Part shown: one piece after another, positions 43,433 through 52,477 of the stretch
How the letters are laid out: every line of letters starts with the position of its first letter
Numbering within the stretch: the first letter of the stretch is position 1
DNA from: Haliscomenobacter sp.
GTDB lineage: Bacteria > Bacteroidota > Bacteroidia > Chitinophagales > Saprospiraceae
DNA: 64,000 bases
Reading direction: 5' to 3'
Assembly: GCF_016718685.1 (NCBI RefSeq)
Contig: NZ_JADKCX010000001.1
Location: 124,001 to 188,000, forward strand
Position numbers and translations under genes: made by a program
Notes under the pieces: model-generated
What the model saw: the letters and a program-made list of their open reading frames with translations, nothing else
Databases searched by the model: none
What the model was told of the DNA's origin: nothing

Positions 43433-44995
43433 ATGCAAACACTTACTATAGATGCGCAGTTGCGCGAACGGGTTCGAGAACTCTTGTCCGGGCTTTGCAA
43501 TGGCTTGTACGAACGAGAAGAAGCCATGAAACTGGCCCTGCTCACCGCACTGGCCGGAGAAAGTATTTTCCTGCTCGGCCCTCCCGGAGTAGGCAAAAGT
43601 TTGATTGCCCGCAGACTGAAACACGCCTTTCGGGACGGGATTTCTTTTGAATACCTGATGAGCAAGTTCAGCACCCCCGACGAAGTGTTTGGCCCCGTAT
43701 CCATCAAAAAACTCAAGGAAGAAGACCGTTACGAACGCCTCACCGAGCGCTATCTGCCCGGTGCCAACGTGGTGTTTTTGGACGAAATCTGGAAAGCTGG
43801 CCCCGCCATTCAAAACGCCCTGCTGACCATCCTCAATGAAAAAATATACCGCAACGGCGATCAGGACCTGCGGGTGAACATCCGCGGCATCATCACGGCT
43901 TCCAATGAACTGCCGCCGCGCAATGCCAGCCTTGATCCCATTTGGGACCGCTTTCTGTTGCGCCTGGAACTGGGCAACATCCGCAAGTTCCAGAACTTCG
44001 TCAACATGATCGTGGATACCGATGATGTGTATCAGGTGGAACTGCCCGCCGAAGTGCAATTCAGCGAAGTAGAACTGGTGCAATTTGACGCCGCCATCAA
44101 TGCGGTAGAAGTGCCTGCCGAAGTACTCAATACCATCCAGGTACTCAAATTGCGCATCGACGAGCACAACGCCCGCCCGAACAACCAGGATCAACAGATT
44201 CCCATCCACGACCGGCGCTGGAAAAAAATCGTGCGCCTGCTGCGTACTTCTGCTTTCCTGAATGGCCGCAACCGGGTCGACCTGATGGATTGTTTCCTGA
44301 TGATCCATTGCCTTTGGAGTCGGCCCGATCAAAAAGACCTGATCGAAGAAATGGTGACTGATGCCATCCGCCGCCACGGCTACACCATGGCCGTCAACCT
44401 TAACCTGCTCAAACGCGAGGTGGAGGATTTTGAAAAAGATGTGAACGAGGAAATCCGCGTAAAGCACACCGTGGCCGAAGAACAACTCCTCGTGGTGCAG
44501 GAAGACTACTACGAACTGATCAAAGAAGACCAGCAGTTTGAAGGTTTCCTGGTGCCCGTCAAACAGTTCCGCCAACTGAACCTGGAAGATACCCAGGTGA
44601 TCAACTTCTTCGACGCCAAGGGCAACCTCGTGAATCGCCTGCGCGCCAAACAGGGGCTCGGCACCTTCAGCATCGAAGTACTGCACAACGACCGCAGCCA
44701 TACTTACTCCCTGCGCACCAAAAAAGGCGAACGCCAGGAAATCATCTTCAAAAAACCACACCCCGTGCTGCAAAAATACTGGGAGGAGCGCTTCGAGCAA
44801 ATCCGCAGCTACTTGCGCAAACAGGAGGAAAACCTGCGGAATAACTTGCCTGCGGAATTGGAGTTTCTGGAGCAAAATTTGTTTGTGGAAGCACGGTACG
44901 CGGAGGTGGTGAAGAGCAATTTGCGGGAAGTGCAGGAGGCACTGCAGAAGGTGGGGCTGGGGCTGGAGAAGGTGCAGTTTAGTTATGTGGGGTAG
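43433..44995 (+). CDS. MoxR-family AAA ATPase, RavA-like
   Basis: A 520-aa AAA+ ATPase. Walker A is GPPGVGKS at 49-56, Walker B VVFLDE at 113-118, sensor ITASNELPP. After the AAA lid there is a long C-terminal region with an SH3-like LARA-type insert (about 390-450) and a coiled-coil end, matching RavA. In E. coli RavA works with the VWA protein ViaA as a chaperone-like pair on respiratory complexes and in aminoglycoside response. The VWA partner is 800 nt downstream on the same strand, with an ankyrin gene between them on the other strand. Confidence 0.88.
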   Translation: MQTLTIDAQLRERVRELLSGLCNGLYEREEAMKLALLTALAGESIFLLGPPGVGKSLIARRLKHAFRDGISFEYLMSKFSTPDEVFGPVSIKKLKEEDRYERLTERYLPGANVVFLDEIWKAGPAIQNALLTILNEKIYRNGDQDLRVNIRGIITASNELPPRNASLDPIWDRFLLRLELGNIRKFQNFVNMIVDTDDVYQVELPAEVQFSEVELVQFDAAINAVEVPAEVLNTIQVLKLRIDEHNARPNNQDQQIPIHDRRWKKIVRLLRTSAFLNGRNRVDLMDCFLMIHCLWSRPDQKDLIEEMVTDAIRRHGYTMAVNLNLLKREVEDFEKDVNEEIRVKHTVAEEQLLVVQEDYYELIKEDQQFEGFLVPVKQFRQLNLEDTQVINFFDAKGNLVNRLRAKQGLGTFSIEVLHNDRSHTYSLRTKKGERQEIIFKKPHPVLQKYWEERFEQIRSYLRKQEENLRNNLPAELEFLEQNLFVEARYAEVVKSNLREVQEALQKVGLGLEKVQFSYVG

Positions 44996-44998
44996 GTG

Positions 44999-45631
44999 GG
45001 GCATTACCAACCACCCCTTCAACTCCTCATCCCCATCCCACACCTGCTTTGGCAAATAGCCCTCAAAATTCGGCACCGACTTATCCGCCCCAGCCTCCAG
45101 CAGCATCTTGACACAAGCCTTGTATTGATCCAGATTTTTGCCCTCCGCACTGCGCAAACCATGCACCGCCCAAAACAAAGGTGTAGACTTGAACTCCACA
45201 CAAAGTTTGTTGATCTCCGCCCCCGCTTCGATGAGTTTTTTGACCAGTTCAGGTCGACCACACCAGGCCGCCCAATGCAAAGCCGTACCCCCGTGGCAGC
45301 CCGGGTGGGTGATGTCGGCGCCCGCCGCGATATAGAGCATGGCCACCTGATCGGCGTGCAGGCTGGCCGCGGCAACCAGGGGCGAATCTTTTTGAGGAAC
45401 CAGCTCCCCGCCATTGACATCGGCACCGTGATCCAAAAACAACTGGGCCAGTTTGACTGCTTCTGCATCGCTGTATTTTCTGGCGAATACCCCGTCACAA
45501 ATCCGGTGGAGGGGATGGGCTTTGGCGGTATTGTTGGCATCATAAGCGATGCCTTCGTTGGCCAATTCCGGATTGTTTTCCAGCAGCATGTTGATGCCAG
45601 CGTAGTCCAAGGCTTCGAAGAGGTGATTCAT
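44999..45631 (-). CDS. Ankyrin-repeat protein, 3' end uncertain
   Basis: At least 211 aa of cytoplasmic ankyrin repeats. Clear repeat units are KLAQLFLDHGADVNGGELVP, AMLYIAAGADITHPGCHGG, TALHWAAWCGRPELVKKLIE and ACVKMLLEAGADKSVPNFEG. It most plausibly ends near GDEELKGWL at about 45000. No stop codon is met there, however: the frame stays open across the whole antisense of the RavA-like gene to 43394, giving a 745-codon frame whose last 530 residues have no repeat character and are the antisense shadow of ravA. I end it at the edge of ravA; an indel may have removed the real stop. It is convergent with ravA and divergent from the VWA gene. Confidence 0.65.
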
Positions 45632-45793
45632 CGGGAATATTTTTTTTGTAAAACTACAAAAAATTTATAAAGCAATCAATGTTTTAATAAATGTTTAAAT
45701 ATGGAATTTGAACTGATTTCCCATGCTGTTGTTCTGCCTTGAAAGGGGGGGGGCACTATTTATTGCTTGCTACGTTGCCAGAGCTTTGTGTGC

Positions 45794-47371
45794 ATGACCC
45801 AACTTGAGCAAGAATACGAGCGCTTCATCGAATTTGGCAGCATCCTCGACCGGAAGATGCGACGCTATCTCGTGCAGTACCTGCAAAACAAGCTCAGCCC
45901 AGGCAGCTATCACATCCCTGACTTGAAAGACGAGTACTACCGCTATTTTCAAGCTGCCCTCGACCAACTTTTTGCCATCCGCGACCTCCTGCCCATTTGC
46001 CAGCGCAACCAGCGCATTTCCCAACAAGTGGTGCTGGATACCCTTTATTGGCTGCGCAAAACCTACGACAAGGTAAAGTACAAAAATCCCTTTCAGGAAG
46101 ACTTGAACCGCATCGACAATTGGGCCATTACGCCGCTCCACCTGTTCGTCAAACGTTGGTCTATCCTAGTTACTTACCTTGAAAACAACTACCGCCGCGA
46201 AGACCTGGATGCGCAGTTTTATAAACAACGGTTTCAAACCCTGATCGGCGAAAAAGCTTTGGAAGACCTCAGCCCCGAAGCGCGCCAACGCGTGGAAATC
46301 CTGCTCACCGACCTGCTCGCGCAATGGGATGCCCTCGTGCAGTCGCGCATCCTCGAATACCAAATCTCCAAACTGGGCGAAGAACTGGACAATTACCTCA
46401 ACCTGCTCGATTCCAAAGTGCAGGAATACCAAAAACTGATCAAACTGATCAGCCCTTTTTCCGATTACTTGGGCTGGGACATGTCGCGTTCGCTTTGGGA
46501 AGACAGCTCCTTCGACGTCATCCAGCAGTACCACGAGTTGCTCGAAGACGAAAAATCCATCCAGGAACTGGCCGACTTGCTGGGCAACCTGCGCGAAGCG
46601 GAAATTGAAATGGAGGAGGAAACTTTTGAAAAAACCATCATCCGCCAGGAGTGGGTGAGTGATGAGCTAACACCCGCGGAGGTGACCGGGGTAAAAGAAA
46701 GTGGTGACCTGAACCACCTGCTGAGTTCGGAAGCTGCGCTGCTGAGTGATCCGGCTACGGAAGACCTTTTTATGCACAAATGGCTGGGCAAAAGCCTGCT
46801 CACCCTCCAGTTTGAAGATCGCCGCCTGCAACCCAGCACCGAACACTACACGGAAGTTCACCAACGCATCAAACAGCGCGAAAAAGGCCCTTTTATCGTT
46901 TGTGTTGATACCAGCGAATCGATGTACGGTCGCCCCGAACAAATCGCCAAGGTACTGTGCCTCGGCATCCTCAAAATGGCTACCCGCGAAAACCGCCGTG
47001 CCTACCTGATCAATTTTTCCATCGGCATCAAAACCCTGGATTTGTACGACATCGCCAACTCCATCGATGCCCTGGCCAAGTTCCTGCGCATGTCTTTCCA
47101 CGGCGGCACCGACATTTCGCTGCCCCTCTACGAAGCCATCCGCCAACTCAAAACCAACGACTACCGCGACGCCGACGTGCTGGTCATCTCCGACTTTATC
47201 ATGTACCGCGTAGACCAAAAAGTGCTGGAAGACGTGCGTTATTTTCAACAAAACAACAATACCCAATTCCACAGCCTGACCCTCTCCAATGACCCGAATA
47301 CGGAGATTTTGAGCTATTTTGATACGAATTGGGTATATGACCCGGCAAAAAAGGGGTGGTGCAGGAGTTGA
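45794..47371 (+). CDS. VWA-domain protein, ViaA-like partner of the RavA-type ATPase
   Basis: A 525-aa cytoplasmic protein. The N-terminal 340 residues are helical. The C-terminal von Willebrand A domain carries the MIDAS motif DTSES at 372-376, the Thr of FHGGTDISL and the Asp of VISDFIMY. The overall plan matches ViaA, which binds RavA. ATG at 45794 (MTQLEQEYERFIEF) was preferred to the TTG nine codons earlier. A 9-nt G run (45745-45753) lies upstream and a hairpin (AGTGAGCTGA/TCAGCTCACT, 47540-47563) lies about 170 nt past the stop. Confidence 0.87.
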   Translation: MTQLEQEYERFIEFGSILDRKMRRYLVQYLQNKLSPGSYHIPDLKDEYYRYFQAALDQLFAIRDLLPICQRNQRISQQVVLDTLYWLRKTYDKVKYKNPFQEDLNRIDNWAITPLHLFVKRWSILVTYLENNYRREDLDAQFYKQRFQTLIGEKALEDLSPEARQRVEILLTDLLAQWDALVQSRILEYQISKLGEELDNYLNLLDSKVQEYQKLIKLISPFSDYLGWDMSRSLWEDSSFDVIQQYHELLEDEKSIQELADLLGNLREAEIEMEEETFEKTIIRQEWVSDELTPAEVTGVKESGDLNHLLSSEAALLSDPATEDLFMHKWLGKSLLTLQFEDRRLQPSTEHYTEVHQRIKQREKGPFIVCVDTSESMYGRPEQIAKVLCLGILKMATRENRRAYLINFSIGIKTLDLYDIANSIDALAKFLRMSFHGGTDISLPLYEAIRQLKTNDYRDADVLVISDFIMYRVDQKVLEDVRYFQQNNNTQFHSLTLSNDPNTEILSYFDTNWVYDPAKKGWCRS

Positions 47372-47539
47372 TCAAGAAAGAATTATTTAATCAAAAAAGC
47401 CTGATGTTTAACTTTTGTTTTTAATGATTGCTATATTGAGCCTGATTATTTTACTGATTAATATGAACAACTCTTATTTCTAGCAATAGCGATCCTTTTA
47501 CATTTTTTAATTATCAATTTTTATCAAAGTAGCTAAAAT

Positions 47540-47563
47540 AGTGAGCTGATTACTCAGCTCACT
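47540..47563. other. Perfect 10-bp stem-loop, possible terminator or leader structure
   Basis: AGTGAGCTGA at 47540-47549 pairs with TCAGCTCACT at 47554-47563 around a TTAC loop. No T-run follows (GATAAATTTATT), so a terminator is only a possibility. It lies in an AT-rich stretch 33 nt before the start of the FG-GAP pseudogene. Confidence 0.45.
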
Positions 47564-47595
47564 GATAAATTTATTGTAAACTAAAAATCAACTAT

Positions 47596-50500
47596 ATGAA
47601 AAACTTTATCCTTATTCTCCTAATCTGTTTTATGAAGATGTCCATTCATGCCCAAAGAGTGTCACTTCACTTATCCTAAACAAGGTGGATCATCCGCATC
47701 CGTTGCTTTACCTCAGGATTACGACAAGACGGTGACTCGATATCATTGTTTTAAGAAGACCCTGCAAGATCCTCTGGCTGGAAAATGAACCTCTCAACAA
47801 TTCCCCGCCGCACATACTCGATCAGGATGTCTTCGGCCAAGGATATTGATGTTGCCGATTTTGACAAAGATGGAAAATCCGATTACCTGATCTGTATGGC
47901 TTCTACGTTCAATAACAACGATGGCCAACTTGCCTGGTTTCAACGTCAGACAAATAATACCTATATCAAATGGACCATTGAAGCAAATGGTGATTTTAAT
48001 CAAGCTGAAGTAGCAGACTTTGATAAAGATGGTGACTAGATATAGTCGCCGTAGGCTTTGAACAATCTAGTGTTAACATGTACATCAATGAAGGGAATCT
48101 TAATTTCAAAAAGACCATTATCTACCAGGGCGCTAGAGGCTTGCAAGTAAGAGATGTGGTTACAGATGACATCGATAAAGATGGAGACATCGATGTACTA
48201 TTTGGAGAAGGCATTGATGATAATAAACTGCTGATCAATGATGGCAAAGCCAGTTTCTCAGACTTTGGTAAACTTACTAATTCTAATTTTTTTAACCCTC
48301 TTTGGACAGATGCAGTGGTAGCCGATGTAGACAATGACGGCCAAAAAGACATTTTAACCTGGAATAATTACAGCTTTCCGGAGCTAACGCTGATGAAAGC
48401 GTTTTTAGAGCGGGTTGAAATTGATGATTTAGAACGCGGGAATGGAGGTGAATTGCTGGTTGCGGACTTTGATAAAAATGGATTTTTAGACATCGTTGTT
48501 CAGAGTTATTCGACCAACACAGTGTATATTCTTTATCAGTCTGCTCGCCTTCAATTCCGCACAGAAATTTTAGATGCCAATTGGAACAACAGTAGTGTCA
48601 CCATCGAGGACAAATGGTAGCAGTCGATTTGGATAAAGACGGGGATTTAGATATTCTCTTTCCAGAAGATGGAAATGTAGATTATGACTTGTCCCTCTTT
48701 GAAAACATTAATGGGAAATTTGCCAAAAGATACCTCTATGCACAAATGTATGGAGCCAGAACACCTAAATTTGCAGACATCGACAATGATAAAGATGTTG
48801 ACCTCATTGTAACAATCGGAGAGAACTCTCCTAGGGAAGAAAACGAAATCATAAAATTTGAAAATATTGGGATGGAAAATTCTTAATGTACAGGATCAGT
48901 GATTTATTGGATTACCCCGCGGATATTGAATTGGCCGATATAGATAAAGATGGCGATCTGGATATTTTTGCAACTGCCCGCAACAGCAACGATTTGGTTT
49001 GGCTGCGAAATGATGGAAACAAACTGGATTGGCCGAGTTTTATCATAGAGGAAAACGCCAATACGCCGCTCGGAATCGCAACGGGCGACATTGACGCCGA
49101 TGGAAACATCGATGTCGCGCTCTGCTCCAACGGTGATGCAAAATTATTCTGGTACAAAGGCGATGGGAAAGGAGGGTTTTCGAGAAGAGTAATTGATCCC
49201 AACTTACTCAATCCCCGAGAAATCAAACTGGTTGATTTTGATAAAGATGGCGATTTGGACGCAGCAGTGATTTGTAGCAACGTTGCCAATACTGTATCGT
49301 TATACATCAATGAAAACGCTACGACCTGGACGAGGAAAATATTGTATACCAAACGTATTGGCTTTGACATTGAAGTAGGCGACCTAAACAAGGATGGTTT
49401 TCCTGATCTGGGAGCTGTATTTAGTGCAGGTTCTACTTCTCCAAATACTGGGGGAATTTTCTGGAGTGGAGACGGAAAAGGTAATTTCACTATTTTACAA
49501 GGTATTACGACCAGCAACTCTGTGGATATGACTGCCATCAAATTCGCTGACGTTGAGCGATGGAGATCTGGATGTTTTGTCAACCTAGTTTTCGGATGAA
49601 AGAATCATGTTTTCCTTTGAAAACAACAATGGAGAACTTGCTCAGAATAGCACTAGGACCACCGAATATATTGGAAGTCAAAGCCTAGGCCTCGATGCAG
49701 TTGATCTTGATGGCGATGGATTATTAGAAGTAGTTTTTACAGTTTTACGGTAAATATTCAAAAAACGTTTTTTCCAGAAACCCTAGGATAAGTGCAACAC
49801 CAATTTGTGGAGGGGTAGGTCGTGGCGCTTTAGAAGTAGTGTTGGATACAGGAGTTAGTGGTGCAACTTACAGATGGGAAAATGGCACAACTACCAAACA
49901 GATTCAAACTTGGTACTAGGCAATTATGACGTCACGGTAACAGATCAAAAAGGTTGTACAACTAAGTTAACGGGCTCCGTTGTATCGGCCAATCCTCCAA
50001 CTATCAGATTGAGAGGGACAAACCCAAAATGTTTTGGAGGCGAAGATGGATTAATTTCTGCATTGGTAAGTGGGAGTTCGACACCATTTGTATATACTTG
50101 GAACATGGGCAGAAGGGAGCAAATTTGGATAGTTTACAAGCAGGTACCTATACACTTACGGTGACTGATGCCAAAAATTGTCAATCTACGGCAAGTATCA
50201 CGGTTGTAAACCCACCAGAATTAGCCCTTAAACTTGTCATGATTCCAAGCCAAGATACCCTGAAAAACGGTATGGCAACGGCTACACCTTCAGGCGGAAT
50301 AGCACCGTACAAATTCAATTGGAGCAACGGAGCAACAACATCTTCTATTGCTAACTTGCCTTCAGGCTCTTATACTGTTACTGTATCTGACGCGAACGAT
50401 TGTAAAAAGGAAGAAACAGTTACGATTGGAAAAACTACTCCAACCAAAGAACTGCTAAATTTATTAGCCGCAAAAGTTTACCCTAACCCTTTTAATGAAA

Positions 50501-50685
50501 CATTATTTATTCAGGTGGAACAGTTTAATGGCCTGTCTGACACCGCCATAAAACTATACGATGCCTTGGGCCGAGAACATTCTGGGAAAATGCACCAAGT
50601 CAAAATGGGTGGCGTTTCTTTGAGTTCCCCAAGGCATATTTTGAGTATGGTCTACCAAAATGAAGTAATAGGTCATTTAACTTGA
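47596..50685 (+). pseudogene. FG-GAP/VCBS and SprB-repeat T9SS-secreted protein, multiply frameshifted
   Basis: This begins with a signal peptide (MKNFILILLICFMKMSIHAQ) and ends with a T9SS sorting domain (AKVYPNPFNETLFIQV, IKLYDALGREHSGK). In between are about ten FG-GAP calcium-binding blades (VADFDKDGKSDYLI, TDDIDKDGDIDVLFGE, VDLDKDGDLDILFPE, ADIDKDGDLDIFATA, TGDIDADGNIDVALC, VDFDKDGDLDAAVIC) and two SprB-type repeats (GGIAPYKFNWSNGATTSS). The coding information is spread over frames that change at about 47665, 47785, 47835, 48040, 48615, 48885, 49560, 49745-49890 and 50110, most by one base. The blades stay well conserved, so decay is recent or the sequence has errors. The native product would be a cell-surface adhesin or carbohydrate-binding protein of about 1,020 aa. 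The region is AT-richer than its neighbours. Confidence 0.8.
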
Positions 50686-50781
50686 AGAATAATCCTTTGT
50701 TACATATGTTATGTGGATTTAGTGATTTATACGAAATTGCGTTGTGCATTTGAGCGGCTTTAGCAGCGGAGCGCCTTAGGC

Positions 50782-51639
50782 CTAAAACACCAACTTCCGT
50801 TCCTTCACCAATCCACTCTTTTTCCCCCGCATCCGAAACCAATACACCCCTTTGGGCAGTCGATTGGTTTTATAGGAGAACGTGAATGTATAAATCCCGG
50901 AGCTGTACAATTTGTCCGTCATCAGGACATCTACCTGTTTGCCTTCCTCATTGAACACCGCCAGGGTGAGGGAGTCATTTTCGGGCAATTTGAATTCCCA
51001 GTCTGCTTCAATCAACATCATCGGGCGTTTGGCCATTTGTGGGCCGGGAGCTGCTTTGGCATACTCCGAGCGGTACCAGGGCACCGGACGACCCGTAACC
51101 TGAGCCAAAAATTCAATCAGTTTTTTTGATTTATCGGGTTGGTTGCGATCCCATACAGCGGAGAGGTCGGCGTTGTCGCTTACGCTCCAAACGGCCTGTT
51201 GGGCCATGGGGTTTTTGTCTAAAAAATTGCGGTGCAGGTAGGTGGCTACCTGGCTGAGCTTTTCATTGCTTTGGTTCACCAGTTGAAACACCGCCCCCGT
51301 GCCCGGGCCACCGCGGTACATTTCGCAGCAGTAGCTATTCAGTTTGAAAGCTCGTTTCTGGTTGGCTGCGAGTACGTATTCTTCGTTGTCCACCACCAGT
51401 AGATCTTGTAGTGCGGTATCCTGCGATTGAAACACCATGCCCGGCGCTAGCGCCACCCGCAAGGCGCGTTTGCTCACGTTGGTCACGGTAGCCTGCAAGC
51501 AGTCACCAGTATGGCCTCCCAGACCTTGGGCCTCAAGGGTTACCAAACCCTTTTCAAGGGCTTGCTGGAGGGTTGTGGTTTGAGCGGAGAGAAAAAATGG
51601 TGTGCAAAACAGCAATAAACAAACGAAGTGGCGATACAT
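50782..51639 (-). CDS. Secreted protein with T9SS/FlgD-like C-terminal domain
   Basis: A 285-aa protein. Signal peptide MYRHFVCLLLFCTPFFLSAQ from ATG at 51639. The N-terminal domain (about 25-140) starts TTLQQALEKGLVTLEAQGLG and has a double-Cys segment YCCEMYRGGP; I do not recognise the family. The C-terminal 75 residues (LTLAVFNEEGKQVDVLMTD, GIYTFTFSYKTNRLPKGVYW, VKERKLVF) have the strand pattern of FlgD-like or T9SS type A sorting domains, so secretion by the type IX route is likely. The function is unknown. It is divergent from the DinB-family gene. Confidence 0.68.
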   Translation of the reverse strand: MYRHFVCLLLFCTPFFLSAQTTTLQQALEKGLVTLEAQGLGGHTGDCLQATVTNVSKRALRVALAPGMVFQSQDTALQDLLVVDNEEYVLAANQKRAFKLNSYCCEMYRGGPGTGAVFQLVNQSNEKLSQVATYLHRNFLDKNPMAQQAVWSVSDNADLSAVWDRNQPDKSKKLIEFLAQVTGRPVPWYRSEYAKAAPGPQMAKRPMMLIEADWEFKLPENDSLTLAVFNEEGKQVDVLMTDKLYSSGIYTFTFSYKTNRLPKGVYWFRMRGKKSGLVKERKLVF

Positions 51640-51728
51640 GTCTTTATTTTTTCCTGAAACGTCCACTAAAAACGCTTTATTTTATGCTCCAATTTAAACG
51701 AGCTTTTAAACACATAAACATCAAAACC

Positions 51729-52241
51729 ATGTTCAAATCTGCTTTGCCTTTTATGCCCGAATATTTTGACCGCTACATCAATCAAACCGATGACCTGCCT
51801 TTACTCGGTATGTTGGAGCACACCCAGCAAGAATTACAAAACTATGATTGGAATAAACTCCAGGCCCTCGGCGACTACGTTTACGCGCCCGGTAAATGGA
51901 CGGTATGCGACATTGTGCAACACCTCATTGATACGGAGCGCATCTTGACCTACCGCGCCTTGTGTATTGCCCGGGGTGAAGTGGCGAATCTGCCGAGTTT
52001 TGAAGAAGATGACTACGCTTTACATGCTCAAGGTATACAGCGTAGTCTGGATGACCTAAAGGCAGAATTACTCACCTTGCGCAGCAGCACCTTACAACTT
52101 TTCCGCAGTTTCAGTGATCTCATGCTTTTGCGGGTAGGTACTACGAGCGGCAAACAAATGAGCACATTGGCGCTGGGGTTTATTGTAGCAGGGCACCAGC
52201 GCCACCATTTTCGGGTGTTGGAGGAGCGCTACTTTAAATAG
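51729..52241 (+). CDS. DinB-family (YfiT-like) putative metal-dependent protein
   Basis: A 170-aa four-helix-bundle protein of the DinB/YfiT superfamily. The three metal-binding histidines are in VCDIVQHLIDTER and GHQRHHFRVLEER. Family members include thiol-S-transferases using bacillithiol or mycothiol and DNA-damage-induced proteins of unknown activity. ATG at 51729 (MFKSALPFMPEYFDRY) was chosen over further upstream in-frame codons that overlap the divergent gene's signal peptide. A word-repeat hairpin follows directly after the stop. Confidence 0.85.
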   Translation: MFKSALPFMPEYFDRYINQTDDLPLLGMLEHTQQELQNYDWNKLQALGDYVYAPGKWTVCDIVQHLIDTERILTYRALCIARGEVANLPSFEEDDYALHAQGIQRSLDDLKAELLTLRSSTLQLFRSFSDLMLLRVGTTSGKQMSTLALGFIVAGHQRHHFRVLEERYFK

Positions 52242-52333
52242 GGTTTTTTAGGTTTTTTTAGGTTGCACACAAGCCGGCACAGGATAGTAAGCTTGTATGC
52301 AAGCTAAAACCCTAAAACGTAAAACTTAAAACC
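52241..52333 (+). terminator. Word-repeat hairpin (TTTTTTAGG / CCTAAAAC)
   Basis: The left arm (52241-52273) is GGGTTTTTTAGG, TTTTTTTAGG and TTGCACACAAGC. The right arm (52290-52333) is GCTTGTATGCAAGC, TAAAACCCTAAAAC and GTAAAACTTAAAACC. The loop is about 16 nt. It begins at the stop of the DinB-family gene and would end its transcript. Confidence 0.65.
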
Positions 52334-52401
52334 GGGATTTACCCTATCCACCGACTTTTTCCTTCTACAGGACGTTTTTCCGCCTAATCTCAACGACTTT
52401 C

Positions 52402-52434
52402 TTTGCGTGCCCTTCCGAACTTTTATTATATTTG
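52402..52434 (+). promoter_or_regulatory. Bacteroidota-type promoter for the OmpA-fused ABC operon
   Basis: TTTG at 52402-52405 and TATATTTG at 52427-52434 match the -33 and -7 consensus (TTTG ... TAnnTTTG) with a 21-nt spacer. This is the best full promoter match in the window, 43 nt before the ATG at 52478. Confidence 0.75.
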
Positions 52435-52477
52435 TTGACTTCAAAACCTAAACAAGCTACAAAACCCTTATCTCATT

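Noticed and set aside
43394..44990. A 530-codon minus-strand extension of the ankyrin frame
   Set aside because: It is antisense to a well-supported AAA ATPase, has no ankyrin pattern, and its composition (Phe/Gln/Val/His-rich) fits a shadow frame.
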